From positions 1-64,000 of the forward strand of contig CAWBFN010000001.1 in the NCBI GenBank assembly GCA_963788125.1: 64,000 bases of DNA, in the 5' to 3' direction. The DNA is from Bog-473 sp963788125. GTDB taxonomy: Bacteria > Actinomycetota > Acidimicrobiia > Acidimicrobiales > RAAP-2. The position numbers and the translations under genes were made by a program. Shown piece after piece: positions 1 through 9,195 of the stretch. The notes under the pieces were generated by a model. The model was not told where the DNA came from. It did no database searches and worked only from the letters and a program-made list of their open reading frames with translations. How positions within the stretch are numbered: position 1 is the first letter of the stretch; each line of letters opens with the position of its first letter.

Positions 1-489
1 CCACTCGTGGACGATGTTCTTGATCCACTCGCCCAGACCGCCCGGGCTGGCGGGGTCGAAGAGCAGGGTGCGGTCAGTGCAGCGGTCGAAGAGGATGCGG
101 GCGCGGGTGGTCTGGGGAATGCCCGAAACCACAATGATCTGGTGCCAATTGTGCGCGCGGGCCAGTTTTGCGGTGGCTCGAGCTTCGCCCTGCGTCGTGC
201 TTGGATCGGGAACGAAGCAGATCACCTTCACGTTGGGTACCGCCCAATGGCAGGGCTCGTTACCGGGATCGGAGATGACCAGGTAGGGCGCGTAGCCGGC
301 CCGGGCCAGGGCGAGCCCCTTGGGGATGCGCGGTCCCGAGCCACCGAGGACGACGATGGCGTCCGAGCGCCGCGGGGCGTTGGTGGCCGGCCAGACGAAG
401 AGGACGGCGGTCAGCACCAGGAACAACGCGACCAGCGCGGCGATGGCAAGGAAGATGATGCGTCGCCCCCGGTGCCGGGCCGACCTCAT
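1..489 (-). CDS. DUF218/YdcF-like membrane-anchored protein (3' end outside window)
   Basis: An open frame runs from an ATG at 489 off the left edge (163 codons, no stop seen). An N-terminal membrane segment at about residues 9-32 is followed by a DUF218-type start (SDAIVVLGGSG), and then by the family's mid-domain pattern of a possible metal/acid patch and a T-x-GEA stretch. Members of this SanA/ElyC/YdcF fold are thought to act at the envelope, but their chemistry is poorly defined. Its ATG overlaps the stop of fabI (ATGA at 489-486), so the two are probably co-transcribed from fabI. The family call is good; the function is not known. Confidence 0.7.
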   Translation of the reverse strand, partial: MRSARHRGRRIIFLAIAALVALFLVLTAVLFVWPATNAPRRSDAIVVLGGSGPRIPKGLALARAGYAPYLVISDPGNEPCHWAVPNVKVICFVPDPSTTQGEARATAKLARAHNWHQIIVVSGIPQTTRARILFDRCTDRTLLFDPASPGGLGEWIKNIVHEW

Positions 490-1265
490 TGAACGGCGTG
501 GACACCCCCGTCGACGTGGAGGATCTCGCCGGTGGTCATGGGGAACAGGTCGCTGAACAGGGCGACGCAGGCCCGGGCGACGGCGTCGGCGTTGTGGACG
601 TCCCAGCCCAGGGGTGCCCGGGCGGCCCAGGTGTCCTCGAAGGCGGAGAAGCCCGGGATCGACTTGGCGGCCATGGTGCGCACCGGGCCGGCGGCCACCA
701 GGTTGACCCGGATGCCGTCGGGGCCGAGCTCTTTGGCCAGGTAGCGGGTGAGGGACTCGAGGGCCGCCTTGGCCACCCCCATCCAGTCGTAGAGCGGCCA
801 GGCCACCGTGGCGTCGAAGTCGAGGCCGACGACCGAGGCGCCCCCGTCGTGGCCCGCCTTGGTGAGCAGCGGCCGGAAGGCTTCCACCAGGGCCTTGAGC
901 GAGTAGGCCGAGACGTGCAGGGCGACCGAGACGTCCTCCCAGTCGGCGGCGAACATGCCGTTGCCCAAGCAGGTGGCCGGGGCGAAGCCGATGGCGTGCA
1001 GGACCCCGTCCAGGCGGTCCCAGCGCTCGGCCAGCGCCTGACCGGCGGCAGCCAGCTGCTCGGTCGAGGTGACGTCGATCTCCAGCACCTCGGGCTCGCT
1101 CGGGAGCTTGCGGGCCGTGCGCTTGGTGAGGGACAGGGCCCGGCCCGCCCCGGACAGGACGATCTCGGCCCCCTCTTGCTGGGCCAGCCTGGCCACGGCG
1201 AAGGCCAGGGAGTCGTCGGTCAGGACTCCGGTGACCATGAGGCGTTTACCGTCGAGCAGTCCCAT
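486..1265 (-). CDS. fabI: NADH-dependent enoyl-[acyl-carrier-protein] reductase, InhA/FabI type
   Basis: This protein reduces the trans-2-enoyl-ACP double bond in fatty acid synthesis (FAS II), in the cytosol. Started at the ATG at 1265 it has 259 residues and opens with MGLLDGKRLMVTGVLTDDS, which matches the InhA N-terminus closely. The nucleotide-binding loop GVLTDDSLAF is at about 13-22, and the catalytic Tyr and Lys are Y159 and K166 in YDWMGVAK, as in InhA Y158/K165. NLVAAGPVRT follows. The frame is open further upstream (to 1679), but the InhA-like start is the better choice. The stop overlaps the start of the DUF218 gene. Divergent from npdG with only about 30 bases between starts. Confidence 0.95.
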   Translation of the reverse strand: MGLLDGKRLMVTGVLTDDSLAFAVARLAQQEGAEIVLSGAGRALSLTKRTARKLPSEPEVLEIDVTSTEQLAAAGQALAERWDRLDGVLHAIGFAPATCLGNGMFAADWEDVSVALHVSAYSLKALVEAFRPLLTKAGHDGGASVVGLDFDATVAWPLYDWMGVAKAALESLTRYLAKELGPDGIRVNLVAAGPVRTMAAKSIPGFSAFEDTWAARAPLGWDVHNADAVARACVALFSDLFPMTTGEILHVDGGVHAVQ

Positions 1266-1296
1266 CAGGACCGCAACGATATGCGACAGTAGGGAC

Positions 1297-1947
1297 ATGC
1301 ACGTTGGCATTCTGGGAGGGACGGGTCCCGCCGGTCGGGGAGTGGCGGTCCGGCTGGCCGAGGCCGGTGTGCAGGTCACCTTGGGGTCGCGGCAGGCCGA
1401 GAGGGCCCAAAGCGTGGCCGAGGAGGTCGTGGACGCCTGGCCCACGCTGAGCCTGCCCATCGGGGGAGCCGACAACGAGGGCGCCGCTCGGGCCGAGGTG
1501 ATTGTGGTGGCCACACCCTGGGACAGCGCCACCGCCACGGTGAAGCCGTTGCGGGAGCTCCTGGCCGGAAAGGTGGTCATCTCCATGGCCAATGCCCTGG
1601 TCAAGGAGGGTCGAGAGATGCTGGCCCTGATCCCACCCCGGGGGTCGGTGGCCGCAGCCCTGCAGGCCACCCTGCCCAAGTCCCTGGTGGCGGCCGCCTT
1701 CCATCACCTACCGGCGGCGGAAATGGAGAATCTGGAATCGGGGTTGGAAGCGGACGTGCTGGTGTGCTCGGACCACCCGGAGGCCACGGTGGTGACGGAG
1801 TCCCTGGTGGACGCCATGCGGGGCCTGCGGCCCATCAATGCCGGCAGCCTGAGCCAGGCGGCGGCCATTGAGGCCTTCACCGCCGTCTGCATCACGCTCA
1901 ACCTGCGGCACAAGACGCACTCGACGCTGCGGATCGCCGGGATCTGA
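1297..1947 (+). CDS. npdG: NADPH-dependent F420 reductase (F420H2:NADP+ oxidoreductase family)
   Basis: 216 residues. It transfers hydride between coenzyme F420 and NADP. The Rossmann loop GGTGPAGRG (residues 7-15), then LGSR at about 29-32 for the NADP 2'-phosphate, the ATPW segment, and AFHHLPAA and GLRPINAGSLSQA near the C-terminus all line up with archaeal Fno proteins. The ATG at 1297 starts directly at the Rossmann strand; the frame is open further upstream, but that part is antisense to fabI. Two bases separate its stop from mshC, so these two form an operon. It implies the organism makes F420, as many actinobacteria do. Confidence 0.9.
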   Translation: MHVGILGGTGPAGRGVAVRLAEAGVQVTLGSRQAERAQSVAEEVVDAWPTLSLPIGGADNEGAARAEVIVVATPWDSATATVKPLRELLAGKVVISMANALVKEGREMLALIPPRGSVAAALQATLPKSLVAAAFHHLPAAEMENLESGLEADVLVCSDHPEATVVTESLVDAMRGLRPINAGSLSQAAAIEAFTAVCITLNLRHKTHSTLRIAGI

Positions 1948-1949
1948 CG

Positions 1950-3071
1950 ATGCGGCTCTACGACACGGCCAGGAGGGAGATCGTGACCTTCGAGCCCGGC
2001 CCCCTGGTGACCATGTACTCCTGTGGCATCACCCCCTACGACTCGGCTCACCTCGGCCACGCCGCCGTCTACCTGTACTTCGACATGTTGCAACGCCGGC
2101 TGCAGGACCTGGGACACGAGACCCGGTGCGTGCGCAACGTCACCGACGTCGACGACGACATCCTGCGCAAATCCCGTGAGCTGGGTGTTCACTACCTCGA
2201 CCTGGCGGCCGAGGAGATGGCCCGCTTCGACGAAGAGATGGGGATGCTGAACCTGCTGCCGGTGTACCGCGAGCCGCGGGCGACCTCGGCCATCTCCGAG
2301 ATCCTTTCGCTGATCGGGGAGGCACTCAGCCTGGGCAACGCCTATGAGGCGGGCGGGGCCGTCTACTTCGACGTGGGCAGCTTTCCCCGCTTCGGTCGGC
2401 TCAGCCACTACGGGCGCCCGGAGATGCTCCTGCTGGCGGCGGAGAACGGTGGTAACCCCGACGATCCCAACAAGAGGGACCCGCTGGACTTCGTGTTGTG
2501 GCAGCCGTCGCTGCCCGATGAACCGGCCTGGGAGTCACGGTGGGGTCGGGGCCGGCCGGGCTGGCACATCGAATGCTCGGCCCTGGCCCTGCGCGAGCTG
2601 GGGGAGACGATCGACATTCACGGCGGGGGACGCGATCTCGTCTTTCCCCACCATGAGTGCGAGACGGCCCAGTCCGAGGCGGTCACCGGGAAGCCCTTCG
2701 TCCGGCTGTGGTTCCATGTCGGACTGGTGGGACTGGGCGGGACCAAGATGTCCAAGTCGCTCGGCAACCTGGTCTTTGTCGGTGACCTGTGCAAGGAGTG
2801 GGATCCCGCCGCCGTGCGCCTGGCGCTCCTGGCTCACCACTACCGCGAGGACTGGGACTGGGTCACCGAGGTGGACATGCCCCAAGCCATGGCTCGCCTG
2901 AACCTGTGGCGGTCCGCCGTGGAGGGGGACGGCACGGACGGGCTCTCCGCCGTGCGCGCGGCGCTGGACGACGACCTGGACACCGCGGCGGCGTTGGACT
3001 TTCTCGACTGGGAGGCCAGGGCCGGCCGGTCGGTGATTGACGGGGCCACCCTGCTGGGCGTGGCGCTCTGA
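1950..3071 (+). CDS. mshC: MshC-type cysteine ligase (cysteinyl-tRNA synthetase-like; mycothiol biosynthesis)
   Basis: 373 residues with a class I aminoacyl-tRNA-synthetase catalytic core. Visible motifs are HLGH (34-37), KMSKS (266-270), and likely zinc ligands C25, C209 and H234. The opening TMYSCGITPYDSAHLGHAA has the GITPYD form of MshC, not the GPTVYD form of CysRS, and the C-terminal tRNA-binding domains of CysRS are missing. MshC joins cysteine to GlcN-Ins in the mycothiol pathway. Odd point: it lacks the roughly 18-residue N-terminal extension seen in mycobacterial MshC. A truncated CysRS paralogue is the alternative, but the sequence favours MshC. Confidence 0.8.
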   Translation: MRLYDTARREIVTFEPGPLVTMYSCGITPYDSAHLGHAAVYLYFDMLQRRLQDLGHETRCVRNVTDVDDDILRKSRELGVHYLDLAAEEMARFDEEMGMLNLLPVYREPRATSAISEILSLIGEALSLGNAYEAGGAVYFDVGSFPRFGRLSHYGRPEMLLLAAENGGNPDDPNKRDPLDFVLWQPSLPDEPAWESRWGRGRPGWHIECSALALRELGETIDIHGGGRDLVFPHHECETAQSEAVTGKPFVRLWFHVGLVGLGGTKMSKSLGNLVFVGDLCKEWDPAAVRLALLAHHYREDWDWVTEVDMPQAMARLNLWRSAVEGDGTDGLSAVRAALDDDLDTAAALDFLDWEARAGRSVIDGATLLGVAL

Positions 3072-3699
3072 GCGTCAGAGTTTCCGGTAGAGCGCGGGGA
3101 AACCCTAGAACGTAGCTGACCACTCAGTAGTACAAGCAGAGTTAGCCGGCACTCACATACTCAGGCTGCTCTCATAAAGCATCTGGGACGAGTCCATTAC
3201 CGTCGCTTTTCGTAGGCTCCGATCTCGTATCAGACGGGGACCATCGGCGCTCATTTAACGATGGCTCTCCGTGAGATTCGCCACGTCGTGAATGCTGGTT
3301 GTCGACAGACTCCAAAATGTCGCCAGTTCGCAATACGAAGCGATCCAGTGACATTCTGGTAACGATCGCGAAACCGTCTTGAAATATTCCCTGGTCATTG
3401 GCTAAATAAAGTGACTTTTTCCCCTATGCAACCCGTGCTCAATCAGAGAAACTATCGGCGAGGAGCACTTCGGCGATCCAGGACGGGCCCTTACGGGTCT
3501 CGCTTGAAAAGCACTCGAGAAACGGTCGTCGCGCGACGCGGCAGGGCTGTTCTCAAGGCCAGATCCCGCTCGGGAGGTTTCGAAGTATTGCTGTGCTGGC
3601 CAGAGAGTGGTTGCTGAGGCGATCAACGTGAAGGAGTGTCGGGAGTTCAGTGGGTCGACAAGAACCTAAAAGTCCTAAATCGATTTCGAGGGTGAGGGC
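3072..3699. other. Intergenic region, no gene recognised
   Basis: About 630 bases between mshC and the glycosyltransferase cluster. Base composition is visibly lower in GC than the flanking genes. I see no convincing coding frame, tRNA or terminator with a T-run. It may hold the promoter for the downstream plus-strand genes and marks the boundary between housekeeping genes and the polysaccharide region. Confidence 0.5.
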
Positions 3700-3864
3700 A
3701 TGGACGAGATGAAGAATCCACTGATCTTTGTCTCGACGGGCACCGCCCCGACGACGGTGGCCACTGGCGAAAACCTGAGGCACCGGACCTTCGCTCGGCC
3801 CCCGTTGGTCACGTCCCGCGAGGACCCGCCCCGCCCGGGTCAACTGACGGGTCCTCGACCGTGA
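3700..3864 (+). CDS. Possible small upstream ORF (54 aa)
   Basis: An ATG at 3700 preceded by a purine-rich GGGTGAGGG stretch opens a 54-codon frame whose TGA (3862-3864) overlaps the GTG/ATG start of the glycosyltransferase at 3861/3864. The peptide begins MDEMKNPLIFVSTGTAPTTV and shows no domain I recognise. The ribosome-binding site and the stop/start overlap are what support translation; it could be a coupled leader peptide or the remnant of a longer gene. Confidence 0.3.
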   Translation: MDEMKNPLIFVSTGTAPTTVATGENLRHRTFARPPLVTSREDPPRPGQLTGPRP

Positions 3865-4628
3865 TGTTGTCCGTTGTCATGCCGGTGTACAACGAAGGAA
3901 GAACGATCGCGCACGCCATCGACCAAGTGCTCAACGTACCGTTTCCGTGTTCGTTCGAGCTCATTGTGGTCAACGACGGCAGCACGGACGGCACCGCCGA
4001 TGTGCTCAAGACAATCGGTGATCCGCGCGTGGTCGTCGGCGGACACGACACGAATCGCGGCAAGGGGGCCGCGCTGCTCACCGGTTTCTCCCTGGCCCAG
4101 GGTGCCCATATCGTGCCGTTCGACGCCGACCTCGAGTATGCGCCGCAGGATCTCGTGTCGTTACTGCAGCCGGTACTCGACGGGCGCTCTGACATCGTCT
4201 ACGGCTCGAGGATTTTCGGCGCCAACACCGTCTTTCAGTCCTATCGCTACGCCATGGGCAACAAACTGACGACGCTCTTGGCGAACGTTTTGTTCGACTC
4301 CTACCTCAGCGATCTGCACACCTGCCTCAAGCTCCTGCCGAGCAGGCTTCTGCGCGACCTGAAACTGCAGGAGCAGGGATTCGGCCTGGACACCGAAATT
4401 ACGGCCAATGTGCTCAAGCTCGGGTATCGACCCTTTGAGGTTCCGGTCACCTATCACTCACGCACCCATGCCCAAGGGAAGAAGCTCCAATGGCGAGACG
4501 GCGTGGCGTGTATCGCCATCCTCATGAGGGTGCGCTTCAAGGCCCAACGCAGCCGTCATCGACGACGGATGGTCAGCCGTTCCGTCGGGGTGCGCAACGT
4601 GCAGTTTTCAGAGCAGGCCAAGTCATGA
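3861..4628 (+). CDS. Family 2 glycosyltransferase, polyprenyl-phosphate sugar transferase type
   Basis: 255 residues, cytosolic or peripheral (no long membrane tail). The GT-A fold is clear: SVVMPVYNEG at the N-terminus, VVNDGSTDGT at about 37-46, and DADLEY as the metal-binding DxD. YGSRIFG and a DLHTCLKL segment match DPM1/ArnC-like enzymes that move a sugar from NDP-sugar to a lipid phosphate. The start is GTG 3861 or ATG 3864, both overlapping the stop of the small ORF. It is followed 12 bases later by a GT4 gene and probably co-transcribed with it. The donor sugar cannot be told from sequence. Confidence 0.88.
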   Translation: MMLSVVMPVYNEGRTIAHAIDQVLNVPFPCSFELIVVNDGSTDGTADVLKTIGDPRVVVGGHDTNRGKGAALLTGFSLAQGAHIVPFDADLEYAPQDLVSLLQPVLDGRSDIVYGSRIFGANTVFQSYRYAMGNKLTTLLANVLFDSYLSDLHTCLKLLPSRLLRDLKLQEQGFGLDTEITANVLKLGYRPFEVPVTYHSRTHAQGKKLQWRDGVACIAILMRVRFKAQRSRHRRRMVSRSVGVRNVQFSEQAKS

Positions 4629-4640
4629 GGCCTGTGGTCG

Positions 4641-5933
4641 TTGCCCCGCTCGCCGGCGTTGGAGATGGCAGTGCTCGTCGAACGCACGCTATGCCGCGCT
4701 CGCCGTTTTGATCGAGTGACCCTCCACGGAACGTCGGCCCGAGACCTGGCCAGAGCTTCGACGCGCCGGCCACGAGTCGCCGTCGTGACGGACGCCATCT
4801 ACCCGTATCACATGGGGGGAAAGGAGTCGCGCACGCACAACCTCGTGGCGGGCATCGCGGCAGACGGCTACGACGTGCACGTCTTCACGATGAACTGGTG
4901 GCACGGGGACCGAACTCGGGTCGAAGATGGTGTCACCTATCACGCAGTGTGCCGTGAACATGCGTTGTACACCGACAATCGCCGTTCCATGGTTGAGGCG
5001 GTGTTGTTCGCCTTGGCGTGTTTTCGGCTTCTCTGGTATCGCTTCGACCTCATCGAGGCGGACCAGATACCGCATCTGCCGGTGCTCTCCATCTGGCTGG
5101 TCGCCAAGGTGCGGCGGACGCCGCTCGTCATCACCTGCCATGAGTTCTGGGGGCCGCAGTACTGGCGCACCTATCTTGGCCCTCTGGGTTCTCTCGCGGC
5201 GGTCCTCGAGAAACTGACGGTGCGACTGCCCGATCACATCGTGACTCCCATGAGGGGTACGGCCACCAAAATCGTTGAGAACGGTGCCCGACCGGACAAG
5301 GTGACGATCGTGCCCAACGGCGTCGATGCCGAGGCGATCGCCCAGGCCCCTACTCCGGTGCAGTCATTTGACATTCTCTTCGTCGGGAGGCTTCTCGCCC
5401 ACAAAAATGTGGACCTGCTGATTGAGGCGATCGCTCTCCTTCGAGACGAGGGAACTCTTCGCACGTGCGGCATCGTCGGAACGGGTCCCGAGCGGGAGCG
5501 TCTAGAGGATCTCAGCAAAAAATACGATCTGGTCGATGCCATCACGTTCTTCGGGAAGGTCGGAGACCATTCGTCGGTTTTCGGCCTCATGAAGGCCGCG
5601 TCGGTTTTCGTTCTGCCTTCTGTCCGCGAGGGCTATGGAATGGTGGTCGCCGAAGCGCTGTGCTCCGGTCTGCCGGTCATCACCGTCGATCATCCGGAGA
5701 ACGAAGCCCGCGAACTCGTCGAGGACGGCGTCACAGGCCGGATCTGCGAACCGACGGCAGAAGCTCTGGCGGCCGCGCTTACCTCGGTGCTGGGGAGTGC
5801 CGAAAGGCCAGTTCTTCCCGAACGGGCGCGGCGGCGCTTTGCCTGGACCGAGAGTGTTCGCTCATTGGAAGCGGTGTATCGAGTCGCAGTTCGATTCGCG
5901 TCTACGAGAGTCCCTCCGAGCCCGGTTGAATAG
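4641..5933 (+). CDS. Family 4 glycosyltransferase
   Basis: 430 residues, GT-B fold. The N-terminal Rossmann-like domain begins at RPRVAVVTDAIYPYHMGGKE (about residue 43), with VITCHEFWG in the acceptor half. The C-terminal donor domain has VPNGVD, FDILFVGRLLAHKNV and the retaining-GT4 signature PSVREGYGMVVAEAL (E-x7-E). The start is uncertain: TTG 4641 gives the full frame, ATG 4665 is close behind, and real homology begins much later. Its 3' end overlaps the end of the convergent flippase pseudogene by about 30 bases. Probably adds a sugar to a lipid-linked surface polysaccharide. Confidence 0.9.
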   Translation: MPRSPALEMAVLVERTLCRARRFDRVTLHGTSARDLARASTRRPRVAVVTDAIYPYHMGGKESRTHNLVAGIAADGYDVHVFTMNWWHGDRTRVEDGVTYHAVCREHALYTDNRRSMVEAVLFALACFRLLWYRFDLIEADQIPHLPVLSIWLVAKVRRTPLVITCHEFWGPQYWRTYLGPLGSLAAVLEKLTVRLPDHIVTPMRGTATKIVENGARPDKVTIVPNGVDAEAIAQAPTPVQSFDILFVGRLLAHKNVDLLIEAIALLRDEGTLRTCGIVGTGPERERLEDLSKKYDLVDAITFFGKVGDHSSVFGLMKAASVFVLPSVREGYGMVVAEALCSGLPVITVDHPENEARELVEDGVTGRICEPTAEALAAALTSVLGSAERPVLPERARRRFAWTESVRSLEAVYRVAVRFASTRVPPSPVE

Positions 5934-7330
5934 TCTCGTTCTGCAGCGGTCGAGAAGCGCCTTCAGACCGATAGATGGGCAGCGATTTTCTTGGCAACGT
6001 GTGGCCAGCGCGTCGTAAGTTTCTGGACGTATGCTTAGGCCTGCTAAACGGCGCTGGCAGTAGACTATTGCGCCCGAAGATCGCTAGATAGACAACCGCG
6101 GAGATGGCCTGTCCCGCCAGATAACCAAAGCCGATACCGGTCAATCCATAGTCCGAGAGTGCGAAAGCGAGTCCGACCACCGCTATGGCATTGAAGGCGT
6201 TCATGAGGAAATATGCCATGGAACGTCTTTGAATATTCAGCCAGGTATCACCGAGAAAGTTGATCGTCACAAATACCATCGAGACGCTCAAGAGGATGAG
6301 GACCCTATAGCCTGCATTGGCGTAGTCAGGACCGTAAAGATGTAGTATCGGCCAACCCAGAGCGATCAGTACCAGCATCGCCGGCAGAAGTAGTCGGTAG
6401 CTATGCAGAAGTGCATTTAGAAAATGAGACTTTATAGGTTGATGGATCATCGGATTGCGATGACTCAGAGATCAGGGCCTGCGAAGTAGAGCTAGGAATG
6501 TAGTTAAGGAACACCGCTATCTGCATTGGCATGTAAAAGTACGCCGCATCGGTGGCTCCTAGGCGGTCGAGAACAATGATGGGCAAGAGGGAGGATGGAA
6601 GAATCGCGAAGATGATCCCGAAATAATTCGCCACTGAATAGCTCCTGTGCTCGAGGACTTCGCCGAGCACCGGGAGCCAGGGACTGGTTCTTCAGCAGTT
6701 TCCTCAAAATGACATAGAGATTGTAGGACAAGGCCCAAGCAGCAGCATGACGACATAGATACTGACGATGCCTCGTAGCCCAAAGGAAACGACGAAAATA
6801 GGTAGCACTAATCTCGGGATGTTGATGATCAGTGCCTTCCATAGAATGTATTGACCTTTGCGAAACGACATGAGAACGCTGTCCAATATGCCGCTCAGGC
6901 TAGTTCCCACAATAAGCAGCACAAGCATCAGAGACAGAAATTCCGATGACTGAACGATGCCGAGCTTTGGCACGAGGAACTTGATGAGCAGTAGTGCGAT
7001 AGAAGCGAGCCTACGATCGAGCAGAAAGTAGCAAGGTAGAGCGAGCAAGTAAAAAGGCCTCCCGGTCTCTTGCTTGTTGGGAGGAACCGGATAACGGTGT
7101 TCGGGAGTCCGAGATTTGTGAACGTTGAAATAAGCGAACTGAAGGCAACAATGGCGACTGCCAATCCCCACCTCGGTCGTCGTAAATAGGCGGGCGCATA
7201 TGATCCAGAATAGAAACGCTGCCCCGGCATTAATCGCCTGACTGAGAATGAGAAACGAGGAGTTTCTCCGTAAACTATCCTGCACGAAATAACGTTGGAC
7301 GCTATCGGAGTAGGTCTGGACTCTGCCCAT
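5902..7330 (-). pseudogene. Wzx-like polysaccharide flippase, multiply frameshifted
   Basis: Pieces of one polytopic MATE/Wzx-like exporter lie in order in different minus-strand frames. The N-terminal part (from ATG 7330) has SSFLILSQAINAGAAFLFW then TTTEVG. A frame change near 7190-7150 leads to FTNLGLPNTVIRFLPTSK, then back near 7010, a change near 6735, VANYFGIIFAILPSSLLP around 6600, and a last shift near 6440 into the C-terminal helices. At least four indels are needed, so as sequenced no flippase is made. GC is clearly lower than in the flanks, hinting at foreign origin. It sits at the far end of the minus-strand glycosyltransferase operon. Confidence 0.8.
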
Positions 7331-7484
7331 CCCTCCTAGCTTACTGGAATCGGTGGGTTCGCCGGTAACGCAAATGCGATCGCTTGCGGTGTTTAGAGGA
7401 TAGAAAACACGTTTTGGCGAGGGAAGCTGGTGGTGGCCGTCATGCCCCGTTCACATGAATGCTCGCTACCCTCGGACCCATCCC

Positions 7485-8067
7485 TCATCGATGGCAAGAG
7501 GCCTTAATGGTTCGTGCTGGTACTCCGCCCACCAGCGTGCTGGGTGGAACGTCCTTGGTAACGACGGATCCGGCGGCGACGACCGCATTGTCACCAATCG
7601 AGACCCCGGGAAGAATGCTGCAGCAGCGCCCGATCCAGACATTGTTCCCGATCGTGACCGGTTCCGATTTGGTGGAGCACCTCGCTCGACAGGGCGTGAT
7701 AGTCAGTATCCATGATCGACGTGAAATCCCCGATCAAGCAATTGTCGCCGATCGTGATGCTCTTCGTCGCCACGATGGAACAACCATTGAGATAGACATG
7801 ATCTCCGATTACTAGGCGTCCGTGTCGTTCCGGCACCGAATTCTGTGGGGACTTGGCGGCTATCGACCACCAAACCCCTGCCGATCTGCACGTCACCGAG
7901 GCCGGAAAAGCGGGGCCATTTGCCGCCGACGATGACGAGACCCTTGACTCGACTGGTCGCCTCACTCGAAAGGTGAACAGGATTGAGTACGGGAACCTGT
8001 AACGCCTGTCGGAGTCGGTGCGCGATTCGGTCCTATTCCTTCGGTAGTGCGGTTATGGGTCGTGCAT
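7485..8067 (-). pseudogene. Hexapeptide-repeat acyltransferase, frameshifted
   Basis: A left-handed beta-helix acetyltransferase of the CysE/LacA superfamily can be rebuilt from three frames. QVPVLNPVHLSSEATSRV leads to GDVQIGRGLVVDS (near 7890), then VIGDHVYLNGCSIVATKS (7810-7760), then, after a shift near 7665, EPVTIGNNVWIGRCCSILPG and the typical end VGGVPARTIK before a TGA at 7485. The ATG at 8067 is the best start candidate, but at least one more frame change is needed to join it. Such enzymes O-acetylate sugars. It lies 14 bases after the GT4 stop, so it belonged to the same operon. Confidence 0.8.
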
Positions 8068-8081
8068 TACGGTGGAGTCGG

Positions 8082-9195
8082 TTAACGATCTCGACGGTTG
8101 GCGTTTAGCGCGGCCCGGTAGGTATCGATAGTAAGGAGTCCAGCTGTTCTCCAGTCGGTCTGGACCACTTTCGATGCCGCGGCAGTGCGCATACCTTGAT
8201 ACTCATCTTCGGACATGTGTTCTGCTCTCTCCAGTGCGGCCGCCAATTGCTGAATGTTTCCGGGTTCGAATCGAATGGCCGACTCACTGGGAACATCGCA
8301 AAGATTTGCCAAGTCGGGAATGATGACCGGTAGGCCGAAGGAACGAGCGAGCAGAACGGATGCGCTATTCGACACCTCGCGAAACGGAAAGACCGCAAAA
8401 TCGGCGGCCTGATGGTACCGGGCAACGTCCTCCTCGGGCACCCATTCGAGGTTCACCACCACCCTCTCCGCCACCAACCGGGCCAGGCGCAGGACCTCGT
8501 CTCGGTACGCATCGCTCAAGCACGTTCCGGCTATCAAGAGCTTGATCCGCGAGGTGGGGGGAAGGAGCTGCGCGGCAGACAGCAACTGATCCACCCCTTT
8601 GTAGGAAGACAGCTTTCCGATGAAGAGTGCGACCTTGTCGTCGGGCTCGAATCCGAAGCTGGCCCGTGCCTCTTGGGTCGTCTGTGAAATCGAGTACAGG
8701 TCGGCGCGTGGGCCCTCGGGAATGACGCGTACATTGCTTGGCTCCGAGGGACGTGAGCTGCGCGGCGGTCACCTCGGAGAGGGCGATGACGGCCGCGGCC
8801 TTTGACAGGAGAAAGTCTCTCGCCCGCGTATCGTCAGCGAAGACCTGTTCGTGGGGGAGAAGATCGTGAGAGGTCCAGATAATGCGGTAACCGAGAACGG
8901 TGGCGGTCCGCAAGTAGACGCCGAACCACCACTCCATCAGACGGAGTGCCCACGGTTGGTTCGGTGCCCACGGCAGAGAGAACTGGAAGACCCAGTGGAG
9001 ATGAAGGATCTTGAATCCCTTCAGGCGAAAGCGCGCCAACAACGCCGGAGCGAGGAGCAGATTGACGGTCTGCGACCCTGTCGGTCCCTCGTCGTAACGA
9101 ACGTCGATACCGGCGGCGATCACCTCGCTATAGAGAAGTGACTGATACGGATTATCGTCTCTTGGTGCGGCCAGCACCGAAAATGGTTTACTCAA
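8082..9195 (-). pseudogene. Family 4-like glycosyltransferase with one frameshift
   Basis: The TTG at 9195 overlaps the stop of the upstream GT2 (TTGA) and opens with SKPFSVLAAPRDDNPYQ. The acceptor domain includes HLHWVFQFSLPW and IIWTSHDLLPHEQ. Around 8733-8738 the frame breaks inside SLGA/SNVRVIPEGP, and the donor domain continues in the next frame with VALFIGKLSSYKGVDQLL, ending at TAA 8082. A single one-base indel explains the break, so this may be a sequencing error in a working gene. As read, the product would lack its nucleotide-sugar domain. The later motif FPFREVSNSASVLLA takes the place of the usual E-x7-E. Confidence 0.8.

Noticed and set aside
489..1292. Long plus-strand open frame opposite fabI.
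   Set aside because: GC-rich antisense frame with biased composition; the minus strand encodes a clear InhA homologue.
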